From Methylobacterium sp. E-005 (GTDB lineage Bacteria > Pseudomonadota > Alphaproteobacteria > Rhizobiales > Beijerinckiaceae): 64,000 nucleotides of DNA. A program made the translations under genes and the position numbers. How positions within the stretch are numbered: position 1 is the stretch's first letter; each line of letters starts with the position of its first letter. The DNA lies in NCBI RefSeq assembly GCF_022829725.1, contig NZ_JAKSYG010000045.1, forward strand, positions 35,562 to 99,561, in the 5' to 3' direction. This document shows positions 54,197 through 62,983 of the stretch, one piece after another. Under the pieces are notes generated by a model, which saw only the letters and a program-made list of their open reading frames with translations, had not been told where the DNA came from and searched no databases.

Positions 54197-56794
54197 GTGA
54201 TCGGCAAAAACGGCTTCGAAGACGAGAACGGCAACGGCGGCGCGAGATCGGAGCGTGCACCGGCATCCGCGCGGCTCGACCGACTCGTCGCGCAAGCGCG
54301 CTGGGCTGCGCTCTGGGAAGAGACTTGGCCGGTCCTCTGGCGCGGTCTCGCGGTCGTGCTGCTCTTCCTGATCGTGTCGTGGTCCGGCCTCTGGCTCGAC
54401 CTGTCCCCACTCTGGCGCCGGATCGGCTTGGTGATCCTGGCCACCCTGCTGGTCGTCGCGCTGCTGCCCCTCACCCGGCTCAGGTGGATCGAACGGCGTT
54501 CAGCCTTGAGCCGGCTCGACCAAGAGGCCGCGACGCGCGATCCGGCGCTCCGCCACGGGCCGGCGTCAGCCGCGCAGGACACCTTGGCGGTCGGCGCCAC
54601 CGATGCGGGCAGCCGGGCGCTGTGGGATCTTCATCAGCGTCGTTCAGCGCGAGCCGTCGCGGCTCTCCGGGTCGGGCGACCGCGGCCCGGCATGGTGCGG
54701 CACGATCCCTTCGCGCTGCGCGCCGGGCTGATCGTCGCGGCAGCCGCAAGCCTCTTCGCTGCGGGACCGGAATGGCGCGAGCGGATCGGGTCGGCCTTCG
54801 ACTGGCATGAGCCGGCGATGCCCAGCCCGAATTTCCGCGTCGACGGCTGGATCGACCCGCCGCTCTACACCCGGCTGCCGCCGCTCCTGATCGCCATGGA
54901 TGGCAGCGAGCAGCACCTGCGGGCACCGATCAACGCGCAACTCATCGTGCGCATCGCCGGTCAGGGCAAGGCCGCGGCCAACACCACGCTCACGGCCAAT
55001 GCCGGCCTCGTTCCCGTGCCGGGCCAGGAGCCACGCCCGGACCTGCGTGAGGAGCGCTATCGGATCACCGGCAACGCGGAACTGACGATCGTGACCCCGG
55101 CCGGCCGGCAGCGTCTGACCGTGGATGCGATCCCCGACCGGCCGCCGGAGGTGACCGCGATCGGCGGCCCCGAGGTGAACGGGCGCGGGACCTTCAACCT
55201 CACCTACCGTGCCAAGGATGATTACGGGATCAGCTCGGCCGAGGCGGTGATCGCGCCGGTCAAACCGGGCCGGTCGCTCGTTCCGCTCCCGCATATCGGC
55301 CTCGCGCTGCCGGGCGACGCAACCGGCGATACCGACACCAAGACGCTCGTCGATCTCACCGACAATCCCTGGTCGGGCGCCCGCGTGCGCTATCAGATCG
55401 TCGTGAAGGATGAGGCCGGGCAGGAAGGCCGGACGCCCGAAAGCGAGATCACGCTGCCGGCGCGGCCATTCCGCGACCCTCTGGCCCGCGCCCTCGCGGA
55501 GGAGCGCCGGCGCCTCGTCACCGCCCCCGACACGGATCGCCCCTGGGTACAGTCCGCCCTGGACGCGTTGATTGTCGCCCCCGACCTGTTCACGCCGCAA
55601 CCCGCGGTGTTTCTCGGACTGCGGACCGCCACGGAGCGCCTGCGCCGGGCGCGATCGGATGCCGACCTCGTGGCTGTCGCCGACCTGCTTTGGGAGATGG
55701 CGCTGAAGATCGAGGACGGCGACCTTTCGGACGCCGAGAAGCAGCTGCGTCAGGCGCAGGATCGGCTGAAGGAGGCCATCGAACGCAACGCGCCCGACGA
55801 CGAGATCAAGCGCCTGACCCAGGATCTGAAGCAGGCGCTCAACAAGTTCCTGTCCGAGATGGCGCAGAAGCAGGGGCGCGATCCCAACAAATCCGGCGAG
55901 CGCCAGCAGAAAAACCAGCAATCGAAGACCGTCACGCCCGAGGATCTCGACAAGATGATCCAGGACATGGCCGACGCGATGAAGCGGGGTGACACCGCGG
56001 AGGCGCAGCGCCTCATGGAGCAGCTGCGCAACATCCTGGAGAACCTCCAGACCGCCGAGCGCGGCAGCCGTTCGGATCAAGCCTCCCGCGAAATGCAGAA
56101 GCAGATGCGCGACCTCGATGCGATGACGCGTGAGCAGCAGGGCCTCCGCGATCAGACCTTCAAGGATCAGCAGGAGCAGCGCGATGGTCAACGCCAGCCC
56201 AATCGCGGGCAGCCGCAACAGGGCCAGCGCGGCCAACAGGGGCAGAAGCAGCAGGGCCAGCAGGGCCAGGGTCAGCAGGGCCAGGGACAGCAAGGTGACG
56301 TCGGCGAGCGCCAGCAGGCGCTGCGGCAGAAACTGGAAGAGCTGCAGCAGCGTATGAAAGAGAACGGCATGCGCGGCGAGCAGGGCCTGTCCGATGCCGA
56401 GAATGCCATGCGGGATGCCGAGAACGCCCTGAAGGACGGCGATTCCGGCGAAGCGGTCGACGCTCAGGGCCGTGCCCTCGACGGCCTGAAGAAGGGCGCC
56501 GAGGGCATGGCGCAGCAGATGCAGGAGATGGCCGAAGGTCAGGGCGAGGGCCAGCAGGAAGGCGGGCAGCAGCCGGGTCAGCAGGGCCAAGCCGGCGCGA
56601 GGGACGATGATCCGCTCGGTCGGCCGACCCGCGGCCGTGATATGAGCGACGGACGCGTCCGCGTCCCGACCGCCGACGAATCGGCCGTCCAGCGTGCCCG
56701 GCGCATCATGGAGGAGTTGCGCCGCAAGCTCGGCGATCCGACGCGGCCCCGCGAGGAACTCGATTATTTCGAGCGCCTGCTCCGTCGCAACTGA
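54197..56794 (+). CDS. TIGR02302 (DUF4175) family membrane protein
   Basis: An 865-residue protein. Two membrane segments lie at about 45-62 and 70-90 (VLWRGLAVVLLFLIVSW, IGLVILATLLVVALLPL), with another near 170-185. A long periplasmic-looking part follows (NFRVDGWIDPPLYTRLPPLLI). The C-terminal third is a coiled coil with a Gln/Gly-rich tract (QQGQGQQGQGQQGD, about 670-710). The family is limited to Alphaproteobacteria and of unknown function. The start is GTG with GAGGCGGA upstream. Confidence 0.9.
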   Translation: MIGKNGFEDENGNGGARSERAPASARLDRLVAQARWAALWEETWPVLWRGLAVVLLFLIVSWSGLWLDLSPLWRRIGLVILATLLVVALLPLTRLRWIERRSALSRLDQEAATRDPALRHGPASAAQDTLAVGATDAGSRALWDLHQRRSARAVAALRVGRPRPGMVRHDPFALRAGLIVAAAASLFAAGPEWRERIGSAFDWHEPAMPSPNFRVDGWIDPPLYTRLPPLLIAMDGSEQHLRAPINAQLIVRIAGQGKAAANTTLTANAGLVPVPGQEPRPDLREERYRITGNAELTIVTPAGRQRLTVDAIPDRPPEVTAIGGPEVNGRGTFNLTYRAKDDYGISSAEAVIAPVKPGRSLVPLPHIGLALPGDATGDTDTKTLVDLTDNPWSGARVRYQIVVKDEAGQEGRTPESEITLPARPFRDPLARALAEERRRLVTAPDTDRPWVQSALDALIVAPDLFTPQPAVFLGLRTATERLRRARSDADLVAVADLLWEMALKIEDGDLSDAEKQLRQAQDRLKEAIERNAPDDEIKRLTQDLKQALNKFLSEMAQKQGRDPNKSGERQQKNQQSKTVTPEDLDKMIQDMADAMKRGDTAEAQRLMEQLRNILENLQTAERGSRSDQASREMQKQMRDLDAMTREQQGLRDQTFKDQQEQRDGQRQPNRGQPQQGQRGQQGQKQQGQQGQGQQGQGQQGDVGERQQALRQKLEELQQRMKENGMRGEQGLSDAENAMRDAENALKDGDSGEAVDAQGRALDGLKKGAEGMAQQMQEMAEGQGEGQQEGGQQPGQQGQAGARDDDPLGRPTRGRDMSDGRVRVPTADESAVQRARRIMEELRRKLGDPTRPREELDYFERLLRRN

Positions 56795-56857
56795 ACCCCT
56801 TCCCGCTTCGCGACGGGAACCGCTCTCGGTTCCCGTCAGGTCCGGATCGTCGTCACC

Positions 56858-57046
56858 ATGTCGTCCAACACCCTCGTCCTTCTCGCCTGCCTGGCCGTCG
56901 CCTTCGTGCTGTTCTTCGGGCTGGCCAACATGATGCGCGGCGGCAGCGCCAACCTCTCGCAGAAATTGATGCGTCTGCGCGTCCTGCTTCAGTTCGTGGC
57001 CATCGTGATCATCATGGGCGTGGTCTGGTGGCGCTCAGCCTGCTGA
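56858..57046 (+). CDS. Twin-transmembrane (HIG1-like) small protein
   Basis: A 62-residue protein made of two hydrophobic helices (LVLLACLAVAFVLFFGLANMM and VLLQFVAIVIIMGVVWW) joined by a short positive loop with SQKLMRLRV. This layout is the twin-transmembrane/HIG1-like protein usually found just before the cobalamin adenosyltransferase-etfBA block of Alphaproteobacteria. A respiratory-complex role is inferred from HIG1 only. Confidence 0.85.
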   Translation: MSSNTLVLLACLAVAFVLFFGLANMMRGGSANLSQKLMRLRVLLQFVAIVIIMGVVWWRSAC

Positions 57047-57182
57047 CCGGAACGCCGGTGTGACCGGGCTGCCGCACCCGCAGCCTTTCGCGGGTGGGAG
57101 GGATGAAAAGCCGGCCTGAGCTCAGCGGCACCGTGCTACGCTCGGTAGTATCGAACCGCCAAGTCGCTTCGGCCGAGTGTCT

Positions 57183-57812
57183 ATGACCGCCCCTATCCGC
57201 GCCTGTCTCATAGGTCTGATCCCGTTGGTGGTGATCCAGCCCGTCTCGGCTGCGGATCTGCCGCCCGCCCCGGCTACTTACTACGCACCGCCGGTCCAAC
57301 CCCTGAGCATCGTCTCCGAAGTGCGCATCGGCGGCTCGGTTCAGGACCCCGGCAGCGCCGAAGGCAAGCTCCCGGGCTTCAGCAAGGCGAACGTCAACGG
57401 CGAGATTCTGTTCGCCAAGCCGGCCATCAGCGCCGATCCGTTCTGGCAGGCCTTCGTGCCGCGGCCTACGGTGGGTGGCAGCTACAACACCGGCGGCCGG
57501 ACCAGCTACGCCTATCTCGGAGCGACTTGGACCCTCGAAGTCTTCCCGGAGACCTTCAATCGCCGCGTCTTCCTCGATGGGTTCTTCGGCGGTGTCGCGC
57601 ATAACGGCTATACCGGCCCGAAGGCCGACACACCCTACGGCTTCAACACCCTCGGTTGCTCGCCGATGTTCCGCGAAGCTGCCGCGTTGGGCTTCCGTCT
57701 GACCGAGCATTGGAGCATCATGGCCACCGTCGAGCACATGTCGAACGCGGGCCTCTGCGCGAACAACCGCGGATTGACCAATTTCGGCGGCAAGATCGGC
57801 TACACGTTCTGA
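57183..57812 (+). CDS. PagL-like lipid A 3-O-deacylase
   Basis: A 209-residue outer-membrane beta-barrel protein. A signal peptide ends near PVSAAD, and amphipathic strands end in the aromatic IGYTF. The motif VEHMSNAGL contains the His-x-Ser-Asn of the PagL family, which removes the 3-O acyl chain of lipid A. Start: ATG at 57183; a GTG six bases upstream is possible. It lies between the twin-transmembrane and adenosyltransferase genes, 13 bases from the latter. Confidence 0.85.
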   Translation: MTAPIRACLIGLIPLVVIQPVSAADLPPAPATYYAPPVQPLSIVSEVRIGGSVQDPGSAEGKLPGFSKANVNGEILFAKPAISADPFWQAFVPRPTVGGSYNTGGRTSYAYLGATWTLEVFPETFNRRVFLDGFFGGVAHNGYTGPKADTPYGFNTLGCSPMFREAAALGFRLTEHWSIMATVEHMSNAGLCANNRGLTNFGGKIGYTF

Positions 57813-57825
57813 GGCGTCCCGCTGC

Positions 57826-58398
57826 GTGGTCAAGCTCAACAAGATCTACACGCGCACCGGCGATAACGGCACGACTGCGCTGGCGGATGGTCAACGGCGG
57901 TCCAAGGCGGACCTCCGGGTCGAGACCTACGGCACCGTCGACGAGACCAATGCCTGCATCGGCCTCGTCCGTCTGCACACGTCGGGGCCGCTCGACGCCA
58001 TGCTCGCGGCGATCCAGAACGACCTGTTCGACCTCGGCGCCGACCTCGCGACGCCGCCGAGTGCGGATCCCCTCCCCTACGAACCGCTGCGGATCGTCGC
58101 GAGCCAGGTGGAACGCCTGGAGCGCGACATCGACGCCCTGAACGCGTCGATCCCACCGCTGAAGTCCTTCGTGTTGCCCGGCGGTTCGGCGGCGGCGGCG
58201 GCCCTGCACCTCGCCCGCACCGTGTGCCGCCGCGCCGAGCGGCTGGCAGTGAGCCTCGCTGCGCAGGAGAACGAGATCGTCTCACCCGCGGCGCAACAAT
58301 ATCTGAACCGCCTCTCGGACTTCCTGTTCGTCGCGAGCCGCACCGCCAATCGCGACGGCGCCGATGACGTGCTCTGGGTCCCTGGCGCAAACCGCTGA
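57826..58398 (+). CDS. Cob(I)alamin adenosyltransferase, PduO type
   Basis: A 190-residue ATP:cob(I)alamin adenosyltransferase. Motifs: KIYTRTGDNGTTALADGQRRSK at the N-terminus (ATP site), YGTVDETNACIGL, FVLPGGSAAAAALHLARTVCRRAERLAV with the RRAER signature, and LNRLSDFLFVASR. It makes adenosylcobalamin for mutases such as methylmalonyl-CoA and ethylmalonyl-CoA mutase. Start is GTG with GAGGCG upstream. Confidence 0.94.
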   Translation: MVKLNKIYTRTGDNGTTALADGQRRSKADLRVETYGTVDETNACIGLVRLHTSGPLDAMLAAIQNDLFDLGADLATPPSADPLPYEPLRIVASQVERLERDIDALNASIPPLKSFVLPGGSAAAAALHLARTVCRRAERLAVSLAAQENEIVSPAAQQYLNRLSDFLFVASRTANRDGADDVLWVPGANR

Positions 58399-58566
58399 GC
58401 CGCAGAGTCTCTTTTCCAGCCCCCTTCACTCCGCCGCGTTGACAAGGCGGAAATGCGGCCGCTACGGTCCGGCCCGCCCTGCACGCCTCCGCGCCGGCGC
58501 CCCTGGGCGCCCGCGGGAACGGCCTGCACGACGACAAGAATCCTCCGGGGAAGGATCGTGACCGCC

Positions 58567-59316
58567 ATGAAGGTGCTGGTGCCCGTCAAGCGGGTTGTGG
58601 ACTACAACGTCAAGATCCGCGTGAAGGCCGACGGCTCCGGGGTCGAACTCGCCAACGTCAAGATGTCGATGAACCCCTTCGACGAGATCGCCGTCGAGGA
58701 GGCGATCCGGCTCAAGGAGAAGGGCAAGGTCACCGAGATCGTGGCTGTCTCGATCGGCCCGCAGCAGGCACAGGAGACGCTGCGCACCGCCCTCGCCATG
58801 GGCGCCGACCGGGCGATCCTCGTGAAGACCGACGTCAATTGCGAGCCGCTCGCGGTGGCCAAGCTCCTCAAGGCCGTGGTCGAGAAGGAGAGCCCGCAGC
58901 TCGTCATCCTCGGCAAGCAGGCGATCGACGACGATTCGAACCAGACCGGCCAGATGCTCGGCGCGCTGCTCGGCTGGCCGCAGGGCACCTTTGCCTACAA
59001 GATCGAAGCCGGTGAAGGCAGCCTCGACGTCACCCGCGAGGTCGATGGCGGCCTGCAGACAGTGGCGCTGAAGCTCCCGGCGATCGTCACGACGGACCTG
59101 CGCCTCAACGAGCCGCGCTATGCCAGCCTGCCCAACATCATGAAGGCGAAGAAGAAGCCGCTCGAGGAGCTGGCTCCCGATGCGCTGGGCGTCGACGTGA
59201 CGCCGAAGCTCAAGGTGGTGAAGACCGTCGAGCCGGCGGGGCGTTCGGCCGGCGTGAAGGTCGGCTCCGCCGCCGAACTGGTTCAGAAGCTCAAGGTCGA
59301 GGCCGGCGTCATCTGA
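58567..59316 (+). CDS. etfB: Electron transfer flavoprotein subunit beta
   Basis: A 249-residue ETF beta. Motifs: [71 protein letters not shown] and [15 protein letters not shown]. It binds AMP and pairs with EtfA to carry electrons from acyl-CoA dehydrogenases to ETF:quinone oxidoreductase. A GTG at 58558 is an alternative start. Confidence 0.97.
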   Translation: MKVLVPVKRVVDYNVKIRVKADGSGVELANVKMSMNPFDEIAVEEAIRLKEKGKVTEIVAVSIGPQQAQETLRTALAMGADRAILVKTDVNCEPLAVAKLLKAVVEKESPQLVILGKQAIDDDSNQTGQMLGALLGWPQGTFAYKIEAGEGSLDVTREVDGGLQTVALKLPAIVTTDLRLNEPRYASLPNIMKAKKKPLEELAPDALGVDVTPKLKVVKTVEPAGRSAGVKVGSAAELVQKLKVEAGVI

Positions 59317-59323
59317 TCGGCAA

Positions 59324-59354
59324 GCGAGGCTCCCCGACGCGGGTCGAGCCTCGC
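59324..59354 (+). other. Hairpin between etfB and etfA
   Basis: Perfect arms GCGAGGCTC and GAGCCTCGC with an inner CCCG/CGGG pair form a long stem in the 67-base gap. There is no T-run. It may be an mRNA stabiliser or processing site that tunes the ratio of the two subunits. Confidence 0.5.
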
Positions 59355-59383
59355 ATCACCAATTCCGGGGATTCGAAACGACC

Positions 59384-60337
59384 ATGACGACACTCCTCTT
59401 CGTTGAGCACGGCAACGGCCAGATCAAGGACGGCACGCTTAAGGCGCTGACCGCAGCCAAGGTTATCGGTGCGCCGATTCATGCCCTCGTGCTGGGTTCA
59501 GGATCGAAGGCGGTGGCCGAGGCGGCGGCTAAGCTCGACGGCGTCGAGAAGGTGCTGGTCGCAGAGGATGCCGCTTACGACCACGACCTCGCGGAGCCGG
59601 TCGGGGCCTTGATCGCATCGATCGCCGAGCCCTACGACACGATCATCGCCTCAGCCTCGACGACAGGCAAGAACGTGCTTCCGCGCGCCGCCGCCCTTCT
59701 CGACGTGGCGCAGGTATCGGACATCATCAAGGTCATTGCGCCCGACACGTTCGAGCGCCCGATCTACGCCGGCAACGCCATCCAGACTGTCCAGACACCG
59801 GCCGGGAAACGTGTCATCACCGTGCGCACCGCGGCCTTCAAGGCGGCCGAAGAGGGTGGCGCGGTAGCTCCGGTCGAGCCGGTCTCCGCCTCCGCGCCCG
59901 AGGCAGCCGGTTCGACCTTCAAGGGTGAGGAGATCGCCAAGTCCGACCGTCCGGAGCTGGCCTCGGCTCGGATCATCGTCTCGGGCGGCCGCTCGCTCGG
60001 ATCGTCGGACAAGTTCCACGAGCTGATCGAGCCGCTCGCCGACAGCCTCGGCGCGGCGGTGGGCGCGTCCCGCGCGGCGGTGGATGCGGGCTACGCGCCC
60101 AACGACTGGCAGGTCGGCCAGACCGGCAAGGTCGTGGCGCCCGATCTCTACGTGGCGGTGGGCATCTCCGGCGCGATCCAGCATCTCGCCGGCATGAAGG
60201 ACTCGAAGGTCATCGTCGCCATCAACAAGGACGAGGACGCTCCGATCTTCCAGATCGCCGATTATGGCCTTGTCGGCGATCTGTTTCAGGTCGTTCCGGA
60301 GCTGCAATCGGAGATTGGCAAGGCGAAGGGTCAGTAA
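59384..60337 (+). CDS. etfA: Electron transfer flavoprotein subunit alpha
   Basis: A 317-residue ETF alpha with the FAD-binding C-domain: [96 protein letters not shown]. It forms a heterodimer with EtfB. Confidence 0.97.
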   Translation: MTTLLFVEHGNGQIKDGTLKALTAAKVIGAPIHALVLGSGSKAVAEAAAKLDGVEKVLVAEDAAYDHDLAEPVGALIASIAEPYDTIIASASTTGKNVLPRAAALLDVAQVSDIIKVIAPDTFERPIYAGNAIQTVQTPAGKRVITVRTAAFKAAEEGGAVAPVEPVSASAPEAAGSTFKGEEIAKSDRPELASARIIVSGGRSLGSSDKFHELIEPLADSLGAAVGASRAAVDAGYAPNDWQVGQTGKVVAPDLYVAVGISGAIQHLAGMKDSKVIVAINKDEDAPIFQIADYGLVGDLFQVVPELQSEIGKAKGQ

Positions 60338-60382
60338 CGGATCGGACTTCGTGCCGGTGATGCGGTGCGGGCATTCTAGCCC

Positions 60383-60398
60383 CCCGCGTCCCTGCGGG
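60383..60398 (+). terminator. Weak terminator-like hairpin after etfA
   Basis: CCCGC-GTCCCT-GCGGG, followed by TTCCTTCC, lies in the 186-base gap between etfA and the dehydrogenase gene. It may limit readthrough. Confidence 0.35.
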
Positions 60399-60523
60399 TT
60401 CCTTCCGCGTCGGTGATTGGTCTAGAAGGCGGTGACGGCGCGATTGCAGGCCGTCGTCTTGGCGCAGTCCGTCGAGTCCGGCGGCCGTGCATCGGCAACG
60501 GCATCAGGGGCACAGGTCGGTCA

Positions 60524-61405
60524 ATGGACATGGAGATCAAGCGGGTCGGCATCATCGGCGCGGGCCAGATGGGCAGCGGCATCGCACAGGTCTGCGCCGC
60601 GGCCGGTCTCGATGTCCTGCTGAACGACCGCGATCCGAACCGCCTGGAAAACGGTCTGGGATTGATCGAGAGCAATCTCGGCCGGCTCGTCTCCAAGGGT
60701 GCCCTGTCCGACGAGGGCAGCCGTGAGGCCCGGGCGCGCATCAACCCGGCACGCGATTTCGACGCCCTCGGCCCCTGCGACCTCGTTATCGAGGCTGCGA
60801 CTGAGAACGAGGCCACGAAGCGCGAGATCTTCTCATCGCTGTGCGCGTCCCTCAGGCCGGACGCGCTGGTCGCCACCAACACGTCGTCGATCTCGATCAC
60901 CCGGCTCGCGGCGGCGACGGACCGGCCGGAGAAGTTCATCGGTATTCACTTCATGAACCCGGTGCCGGTCATGCAGCTGGTCGAGCTGATCCGCGGCATA
61001 GCGACCGAGGACACGACCTACGAGGCCGCCAAGGCGTTCATCGCCAAGCTCGGCAAGACCTCGACGATGTCCGAGGATTTCCCGGCCTTCATCGTCAACC
61101 GCATCCTGCTGCCGATGATCAACGAGGCGATCTACACGCTGTATGAAGGCGTCGGGTCGGTGGAGTCGATCGACACGGCGATGAAGCTCGGGGCGAACCA
61201 TCCGATGGGCCCGCTTCAGCTCGCCGACTTCATCGGACTCGATACCTGCCTGTCGGTGATGCAGGTTCTCTACGAAGGACTCGCGGATTCGAAGTACCGC
61301 CCCTGCCCGCTGCTGGTGAAGTATGTCGAGGCCGGCTGGCTGGGCCGAAAGGCGAAGCGCGGCTTCTACGATTACCGCGGGCCGACGCCGATCCCGACCC
61401 GCTGA
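60524..61405 (+). CDS. 3-hydroxybutyryl-CoA dehydrogenase
   Basis: A 293-residue NAD(P)-dependent dehydrogenase that interconverts 3-hydroxybutyryl-CoA and acetoacetyl-CoA. Motifs: RVGIIGAGQMGSGIAQVCAAAG (GxGxxG), IEAATENEATKREIF, ATNTSSISITRLA, GIHFMNPVPVMQLVELI with the catalytic His, FIVNRILLPMINEAI and HPMGPLQLADFIGLD. The ATG at 60524 has AGGTCGG upstream; a second ATG 6 bases on is possible. End of the ETF cluster. Confidence 0.95.
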   Translation: MDMEIKRVGIIGAGQMGSGIAQVCAAAGLDVLLNDRDPNRLENGLGLIESNLGRLVSKGALSDEGSREARARINPARDFDALGPCDLVIEAATENEATKREIFSSLCASLRPDALVATNTSSISITRLAAATDRPEKFIGIHFMNPVPVMQLVELIRGIATEDTTYEAAKAFIAKLGKTSTMSEDFPAFIVNRILLPMINEAIYTLYEGVGSVESIDTAMKLGANHPMGPLQLADFIGLDTCLSVMQVLYEGLADSKYRPCPLLVKYVEAGWLGRKAKRGFYDYRGPTPIPTR

Positions 61406-61416
61406 TCCGGCGAGGA

Positions 61417-61438
61417 GGGGCGGCAGCACGGCCGCCCC
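61417..61438. terminator. Bidirectional hairpin after the hydroxybutyryl-CoA dehydrogenase
   Basis: Perfect arms GGGGCGGC / GCCGCCCC with a 6-base loop lie between two convergent genes, 11 bases after one stop and 8 bases before the other. Confidence 0.55.
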
Positions 61439-61446
61439 AAGCCCGG

Positions 61447-61752
61447 TTACTTCGCCGCGCCGCCATTCGCGCCCGGCTGAGCCGGCTGCGGATAGGACGG
61501 GTTGCCACCCGGAACGCCCGTGCTGTTGGACGGCGACGCCGCGCCAGATTGACCATTGACGGAGCCCGTCACCTCGCGCCGCGACGCATCCTGGCTCTGG
61601 CTGGCGTAATCCTTCGGCGAATTCGCGCCATTCCACGTCAGTAGCCCGACGGTGGCGATCGCCAGGAGGACGAGGCTCGCCACCAGCACCCAGAGAACGG
61701 GCTTGCCGCGCTCGCCCTGCCGGCCGTCCTGCGGGTTCAATCTTTCGGCCAT
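61447..61752 (-). CDS. Single-span membrane protein, 101 residues
   Basis: N-terminal charged segment (AERLNPQDGRQGERGKP), one membrane helix (VLWVLVASLVLLAIATVGLLTW, about 19-40), then a disordered Ser/Gly/Pro/Asn-rich tail ending QPGANGGAAK. GAGGATG lies before the ATG at 61752. I do not recognise the family; such small bitopic proteins are common in Methylobacterium. Confidence 0.75.
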   Translation of the reverse strand: MAERLNPQDGRQGERGKPVLWVLVASLVLLAIATVGLLTWNGANSPKDYASQSQDASRREVTGSVNGQSGAASPSNSTGVPGGNPSYPQPAQPGANGGAAK

Positions 61753-61865
61753 CTGCACACATCCTCGTCTGCGGGACGCAACACGCGGAGGCGTGGTCTG
61801 CGACACAATCCCGTTACCGGCCGCCAACGCGGGGCCGGCGAAGCCGGTTCCTGCCGCCCCGGCGC

Positions 61866-62879
61866 TCAGCGGCCGGTGGTCAGCAGGATCTTGCCGAGAT
61901 GGGCACTCGATTCCATCAGCGCATGCGCCTCCTGGGCCCGCTCCAGCGGGAAGGTCGCGTGCGTGACGGTGCGGATCCGGCCGGCATCGAGTTCGGGCCA
62001 GACGTCCCGGCGCAGGCCATCGGCGATCGCGGCCTTGTCGGCCTTCGGGCGGGGGCGGAGCGTCGAGCCGGTAAAGGTCAGGCGGTTACGCATGATCGGG
62101 GTGATGTTCAGCCCATCGACCTTGTAGCCGCCCATGAGCGCGATCATCACCAAACGCCCGTCCGGCGCGAGGGATTTGAGATTCCGGGCGAGATAGCTGG
62201 CGCCGATCATGTCGAGGATGACATCGACGCCGCGCCCATCGGTGAGGCGTTTCACCTCTTCGGCGAAATCCGCCTGCTTGTAGTCGATCGCGGCGTCGGC
62301 TCCGAGGTCCTCGCAGAAACGGCATTTCTCGGCCGAGCCGGCCGTGGCGAAAACCTTCGCGCCGACATGCTTGGCAATCTGGATCGCCGTCGCGCCGATG
62401 CCGCTCGATCCGCCATGGACCAGGAAGCTCTCCCCGGCGGTCAGCCGGCCGCGCTGGACCACGTTCGAGTAGACGGTGAAGAACGTCTCCGGCAGGCCAC
62501 CGGCATCCACCAGCGAGACAGCCTCGGGGCGTGGCAGGCAGTGGCCGGCTTCAGCCACGGCGAATTCGGCATAGCCGCCACTGATCACCAGGGCACAGAC
62601 CTCATCGCCAACGGCCAAGCCGTTGACGCCTTCGCCGAGGGCAACGACACGGCCCGCAACTTCGAGGCCTGGGATCTCCGTCGCTCCGGGCGGCGGCGGA
62701 TACAGGCCGGCACGCTGCATCATATCCGGGCGATTCACCCCCGCGGCCACCACCTCGATCAACACCTGACCGGGCCCCGGGCGCGGCAGCGGCACGGACT
62801 CGACCGCGATCACCTCCGGGCCGCCCGGACCCGTGAAGCGGATCTGGCGCATGGTCTCTGGCAGGGCAGTGCTGGCCAT
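61866..62879 (-). CDS. NAD(P)H quinone oxidoreductase, PIG3 family
   Basis: A 337-residue zinc-free medium-chain dehydrogenase. Motifs: MRQIRFTGPGGPEVI, VAAGVNRPDMMQRAGLYPPPPGATEIPGLEVAGRVVALG, VHGGSSGIGATAIQIAKHVGAKVFATAGSAEKCRFCEDLGADAAIDY, and the C-terminal HATFPLERAQEAHALMESSAHLGKILL. The PPPPGA segment marks the PIG3/TP53I3 branch. The start at 62879 has GAGGAC upstream. Substrate unknown, likely a quinone. Confidence 0.93.
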   Translation of the reverse strand: MASTALPETMRQIRFTGPGGPEVIAVESVPLPRPGPGQVLIEVVAAGVNRPDMMQRAGLYPPPPGATEIPGLEVAGRVVALGEGVNGLAVGDEVCALVISGGYAEFAVAEAGHCLPRPEAVSLVDAGGLPETFFTVYSNVVQRGRLTAGESFLVHGGSSGIGATAIQIAKHVGAKVFATAGSAEKCRFCEDLGADAAIDYKQADFAEEVKRLTDGRGVDVILDMIGASYLARNLKSLAPDGRLVMIALMGGYKVDGLNITPIMRNRLTFTGSTLRPRPKADKAAIADGLRRDVWPELDAGRIRTVTHATFPLERAQEAHALMESSAHLGKILLTTGR

Positions 62880-62906
62880 CACGGCGTCCTCAACGCATGC
62901 GTTTTT

Positions 62907-62933
62907 CGGGCCGTGCCTCATGGACACGGCCCG
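62907..62933 (-). terminator. Hairpin after the ABC binding-protein gene
   Basis: Perfect arms CGGGCCGTG / CACGGCCCG with a 9-base loop lie about 50 bases after the binding-protein stop and 28 bases before the next start on the same strand. A T5 run borders the stem on the plus strand, not at the 3' side of the minus-strand transcript, so termination strength is uncertain. Confidence 0.45.
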
Positions 62934-62983
62934 TCTTGATTGCGGCAATGGCGGCGCTTGGCAAGCGCGGGCCCTGCGCAACC

